Of a DNA stretch of 23,500 bases, positions 20,379 to 23,500 are shown one piece after another (position 1 is the first letter of the stretch; every line of letters begins with the position of its first letter). The position numbers and the translations under genes are program-made. Source of the DNA: CAZEFK01 sp964511405 (GTDB lineage: Bacteria; Pseudomonadota; Alphaproteobacteria; Elsterales; Elsteraceae); assembly GCA_964511405.1 (NCBI GenBank), contig CAZEFK010000116.1:1-23500 (forward strand), in the 5' to 3' direction. The notes beneath the pieces are model-generated. The model saw only the letters and a list, made by a program, of their open reading frames with translations, was not told where the DNA came from and ran no database searches.

Positions 20379-22424
20379 TCACGTCACGCCGAAGGCGCGG
20401 CACAGGAAGGCATATTCCCATGCGATCTCGCGCAGCCGCTCATAGCGGCCCTGCGGACCGCCATGGCCGGCGGTCATGTCGGTCTTGAGCACCAGCACAT
20501 GATCGTCGGTCTTGAGGGCGCGCAGCTTGGCGGCCCATTTCGCGGGCTCCCAATAGGTCACCCGCGGGTCGGTCAGGCCGGCCGTCACGAACAGATGCGG
20601 ATAGGCTTGCGCCCGGACATTGTCATAGGGCGAATAGCCTGCGATCCGCGCGTGGACCGCCGGATCGGCCGGGTCGCCCCATTCGTCGAACTCGACCGTG
20701 GTCAGCGGCAGGGTGGTGTCGAGCATGGTCGATAGCGCGTCGACGAACGGCACCTTGGCGACCACCGCCCGGAAGCGGTCCGGCGCCAGGTTGGCGACGG
20801 CACCGACCAGGAGGCCGCCGGCACTGCCGCCCGACGCCACGATGTCGCCGGCCCTCGTCCAGCCGGCCGTGGCCAGGCCGTCGGCGACATCGATGAAGTC
20901 GGTGAAGCTGTTCATCTTGTGCTCGAGCTTGCCGGCGTCGTACCAGGCCCGGCCCAGCTCGTCGCCGCCGCGAACGTGGGCGATCGCAATCGCGAAGCCG
21001 CGGTCGAGCAGACTCAGCCGATCGCTGCGGAAGCCGGGATCGATGCCCGCGCCGTAGGCGCCATAGCCGTAGAGATAGAGCGGCCCGCCCGGCAGCCGGT
21101 CGCGGCGGGCGACCACGGTCACCGGGATGCGCGCCTGGCCGTCGCGCGCCGTCACCGCCAGCCGCTCGACCCGATAGGCCTTGGGATCGAACCCGCCCGG
21201 CACCTCGGTCACCTTGCGCGCGGTCAGTGCCAGGGTCTCAAGGTCGCAATCGAACACCGTCGGCGGCGTCACCGGCGACTCGTACTGCAGGCGCAGCGCC
21301 GGTGCCGCGGCATCGACATTGTCCAGCGGAACGACGCTATAGGCGGCGTCGGGGAACTCGACCAGGCGCTGCTCGCCGTCGGTCCCGATCATGCGGATCC
21401 GGCGCAGGCCGCCGGCGCGCTCCAGCACTGCGACCGCGCGGGTGAAGCTGAGATGGCCCTCGATATAGCGCTCGTCCGATCCGGCCAGCAGCTCGGTCCA
21501 GCCGGCTTCGCCGGCTGCCGCATCGGCGGTGGTGACCAGCCGAAAGTTGGGGTGGCGGTCGTTGGTGCGGATCACGAACCCGCCATTCCAGTGATCGGCG
21601 TCGTATTCGTGGCCGTCGCGGCGCGGCGCCAGCAGCACCAGGCCGTCCGGCCCCAGCGCCCACACCTCGCTGACCGACTTCGATCCGGCATGGATCAGGA
21701 TCACCCGGCGGTCCAGGCTGCGGTCGATCGAGACGAAGAAGCGCGGATCGGCCTCGTCATAGACCACGGCGTCCTCGGCGGGCGCGGTGCCCAGCCGATG
21801 GCGCAGCACCGTTTTCGGGCGCTGGTGCTCGTCGAGCTTGAGATAAAAGAACGCGCCACCGGCCGGATCCCAGACGACGCTGCCGCCGGCCTCGACCAGG
21901 CAGTCGTCCAGCAGCGCGCCGTCGTCCAGCCGCTTGACCCGGATCGTCCAGCGCTCGGAGCCGTCGGTGTCGGTGGCGTAGGCCAGCAGCCGGTGGTCGG
22001 GGCTGGGCACCACCGCGGCGGCCGAGAAATAGCTGTGCCCGGCGGCGAGCTCGTTGAGGTCCAGCGTCACCTGGTCCGGACCACCGGGAACCCGGCGGCA
22101 ATGGACGCGGTACTGCTGGCCGGGCCGGAAGCGCCGCCAATAGTCGAACGGCCCGTCGCGCACCGGCACCGAACTGTCGTCCTCGACCACGCGCGCCTTC
22201 AGCTCCTGGAACAGCGTCTCGCGCAGGTCGGGCGCGCTGCCCAGCACGGCCTCGGCGTAGGCGTTCTCGGCGGTGAGGTGAGCCAGCACCTGCGCGTCCG
22301 CGACCTCGGGATAGCCCGGGTCGCGCAGCCACGCCCAGGGATCGTCGCGGCCGTCGGACGTCCGGTGCGGGACCTGCGCGGCCTGGGGTGGCGGCGGGAA
22401 TGCGCTCTGTCGGAAGCTGGTCAT
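20379..22424 (-). CDS. ptrB: Oligopeptidase B, S9 family serine peptidase
   Basis: Encodes 681 residues, close to the length of oligopeptidase B. The N-terminal half is a beta-propeller gate (for example LLAYATDTDGSERWTIRVK). The C-terminal alpha/beta hydrolase has GGPLYLYGYGAYGAGIDP, the oxyanion segment AIAHVRGGDELGRAWYDAGK, and the nucleophile Ser534 in SGGSAGG. Asp619 (GLTDPRV) and His654 (AGHGG) complete the triad. These positions are close to those of E. coli PtrB. The enzyme cleaves short peptides after basic residues in the cytosol. Its ATG overlaps the pccB stop (ATGA), so it is translated with propionyl-CoA carboxylase although no metabolic link is known to me. It lies between pccB and pccA. 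Confidence 0.93.
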   Translation of the reverse strand: MTSFRQSAFPPPPQAAQVPHRTSDGRDDPWAWLRDPGYPEVADAQVLAHLTAENAYAEAVLGSAPDLRETLFQELKARVVEDDSSVPVRDGPFDYWRRFRPGQQYRVHCRRVPGGPDQVTLDLNELAAGHSYFSAAAVVPSPDHRLLAYATDTDGSERWTIRVKRLDDGALLDDCLVEAGGSVVWDPAGGAFFYLKLDEHQRPKTVLRHRLGTAPAEDAVVYDEADPRFFVSIDRSLDRRVILIHAGSKSVSEVWALGPDGLVLLAPRRDGHEYDADHWNGGFVIRTNDRHPNFRLVTTADAAAGEAGWTELLAGSDERYIEGHLSFTRAVAVLERAGGLRRIRMIGTDGEQRLVEFPDAAYSVVPLDNVDAAAPALRLQYESPVTPPTVFDCDLETLALTARKVTEVPGGFDPKAYRVERLAVTARDGQARIPVTVVARRDRLPGGPLYLYGYGAYGAGIDPGFRSDRLSLLDRGFAIAIAHVRGGDELGRAWYDAGKLEHKMNSFTDFIDVADGLATAGWTRAGDIVASGGSAGGLLVGAVANLAPDRFRAVVAKVPFVDALSTMLDTTLPLTTVEFDEWGDPADPAVHARIAGYSPYDNVRAQAYPHLFVTAGLTDPRVTYWEPAKWAAKLRALKTDDHVLVLKTDMTAGHGGPQGRYERLREIAWEYAFLCRAFGVT

Positions 22425-23500
22425 AGCGGCAGGTTGTCGTGCTTCTTCCAGGGATTCGCCAAATCCTTGTTGCGCAGCATCGCCAGGCTGCGCGCGATGC
22501 GCGCCCGGGTCGCGTGCGGCATGATCACGTCGTCGATGTAGCCGCGGCTCGCGGCGACAAAGGGATTGATGAACTTGGCCCGGTATTCTTCGGTCCGGGC
22601 CTCGATGTCCTGGGCGCCCCGGAAGATGATTTCGACCGCGCCCTTCGAGCCCATCACCGCGATCTCGGCGGTCGGCCAGGCGAAGTTGACGTCGCCGCGC
22701 AGGTGCTTGGACGCCATGACGTCGTAGGCGCCGCCATAGGCCTTGCGGGTAATGACCGTGACCTTGGGCACCGTGGCCTCGGCATAGGCGAACAGGAGCT
22801 TGGCGCCATGCTTGATGATGCCGCCATATTCCTGCGCCGTGCCGGGCAGGAAGCCGGGAACGTCGACGAAGGTCACGATGGGCACGTTGAAGGCATCGCA
22901 GAAGCGCACGAAGCGGGCACCCTTGATCGCGCTGGCGATGTCCAGGCAGCCGGCCAGCACCATCGGNNNNNNNNNNCTGGTTGGCGACGAAGCCGACCGG
23001 TGCGCCCCCGATGCGCCCGAATCCGATCAGGATGTTGCGGGCATAGCCCGGCTGCAGCTCGAAGAAGTCGCCGTCGTCGACGACCTTCTCGATCAGCTCC
23101 TTCATATCGTAGGGCCTGGTCGGGTTGGCAGGAATCAGGGTGTCGAGCCCCGGCTCCACGCGGTCCAGCGGGTCGACCGAGGGCCGCACCGGCGGCTTCT
23201 CGCGATTGTTGGCCGGCAGGAAGTCGAGGAACCGGCGCACCTGCAGCAGGGCCTCGACGTCGTTCTCGAAGGCGAGATCAGCGACACCCGAACGCGTCGT
23301 GTGAGTGACCGCCCCCCCGAGCTCCTCCTGGGTCACGGCCTCGTGGGTGACCGTCTTCACCACCTCCGGGCCGGTCACGAACATGTAGGAGCTGTCCTTG
23401 ACCATGAAAATGAAGTCGGTCATGGCCGGGCTGTAGACCGCGCCGCCGGCGCACGGGCCCATGATCAGGCTGATCTGCGGGATCACGCCCGAAGCCAGGA
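22421..23500 (-). CDS. pccB: Propionyl-CoA carboxylase beta subunit, partial (5' end outside window; contains a 10-N gap)
   Basis: About 355 C-terminal residues of the carboxyltransferase subunit, whose full length is near 510. The N-terminal part begins at IPQISLIMGPCAGGAVYSPAMTDFIFMV, the oxyanion region for acyl-CoA. It continues with SSYMFVTGPEVVKTVTHEAVTQEELGGA, and after the gap with VPIVTFVDVPGFLPGTAQEYGGIIKHGAKLL and KAYGGAYDVMASKHLRGD. The ending IDDVIMPHATRARIARSLAMLRNKDLANPWKKHDNLPL is the PccB signature that separates it from AccD and MccB. It transfers the carboxyl group from biotin to propionyl-CoA, giving methylmalonyl-CoA. The run of N at 22967-22976 breaks the frame as written; without the N run the frame is continuous. 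It is the first visible gene of the pccB-ptrB-pccA-acyP operon. Confidence 0.92.
22967..22976. other. Assembly gap of ten N within pccB
   Basis: Ten N interrupt pccB. On the coding strand the flanks read GCCAACCAG before and CCGATGGTG after. Joined directly they give ANQPMV, the conserved PccB sequence, and the frame is restored. The gap therefore most likely stands for zero missing bases. Confidence 0.85.

Noticed and set aside
22421..23486. Apparent fusion of the right part of pccB with the ptrB reading frame
   Set aside because: The fusion exists only because the ten N shift the frame. Without them pccB ends normally at 22421 and ptrB starts at 22424.

Overview
The window is dense, GC-rich chromosomal DNA (coding strands heavily biased to G or C at third codon positions) of the kind found in alphaproteobacteria such as the Rhodospirillales. 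This is suggested by a class II dihydroorotase, a bifunctional salicylyl-CoA 5-hydroxylase/oxidoreductase, a NicO-type metal exporter, a propionyl-CoA carboxylase locus and a lone fliN. I cannot name the species. No rRNA, tRNA, CRISPR array, insertion sequence or prophage gene was recognised. The window holds 22 protein genes, two of them cut by its edges.

Left part (1-6780). The tail of an Rpn/PD-(D/E)XK-type protein with an AEGK/AEGR repeat precedes pyrC. A coupled tetR-MFS pair follows; its promoter is filled by repeats of TCAAAC-N4-GTTTGA, which suggests autoregulated drug efflux. On the minus strand come the salicylyl-CoA hydroxylase/OYE fusion, an XRE-cupin regulator and a GNAT acetyltransferase. 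A GTTTTA-N4-TAAAAC palindrome lies ahead of the fusion gene.

Middle part (6960-10640). A metal-export locus on the minus strand runs: CsoR/RcnR-family repressor, a 204-residue protein of unknown function, a NicO-family Ni/Co exporter and a GNAT enzyme. The same 19-bp operator lies 29-31 bp ahead of both the unknown gene and the exporter gene. The unknown protein appears to be an internal duplication of a domain also inserted into the exporter loop. This is the best candidate in the window for an undescribed system. A 2-keto-4-pentenoate hydratase-like gene lies upstream of it and diverges from a WYL-domain regulator, with a palindrome between them.

Right-middle part (10650-18013). The WYL regulator converges on a cytochrome P450 gene. 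After a 278-bp divergent gap come a PAS-PAS-HisKA-HATPase-REC-Hpt hybrid kinase, a two-receiver protein without an output domain, and a PKHD-like 2-oxoglutarate dioxygenase. On the minus strand follow fliN, a CBS-pair protein and a secreted peptidoglycan-binding protein.

Right part (18090-23500). A tightly packed minus-strand operon runs pccB (partial), ptrB (oligopeptidase B), pccA, acyP. It would carboxylate propionyl-CoA; the peptidase and acylphosphatase are unexpected passengers. The 10-N gap inside pccB appears to be an assembly placeholder, because deleting it restores the conserved reading frame exactly.
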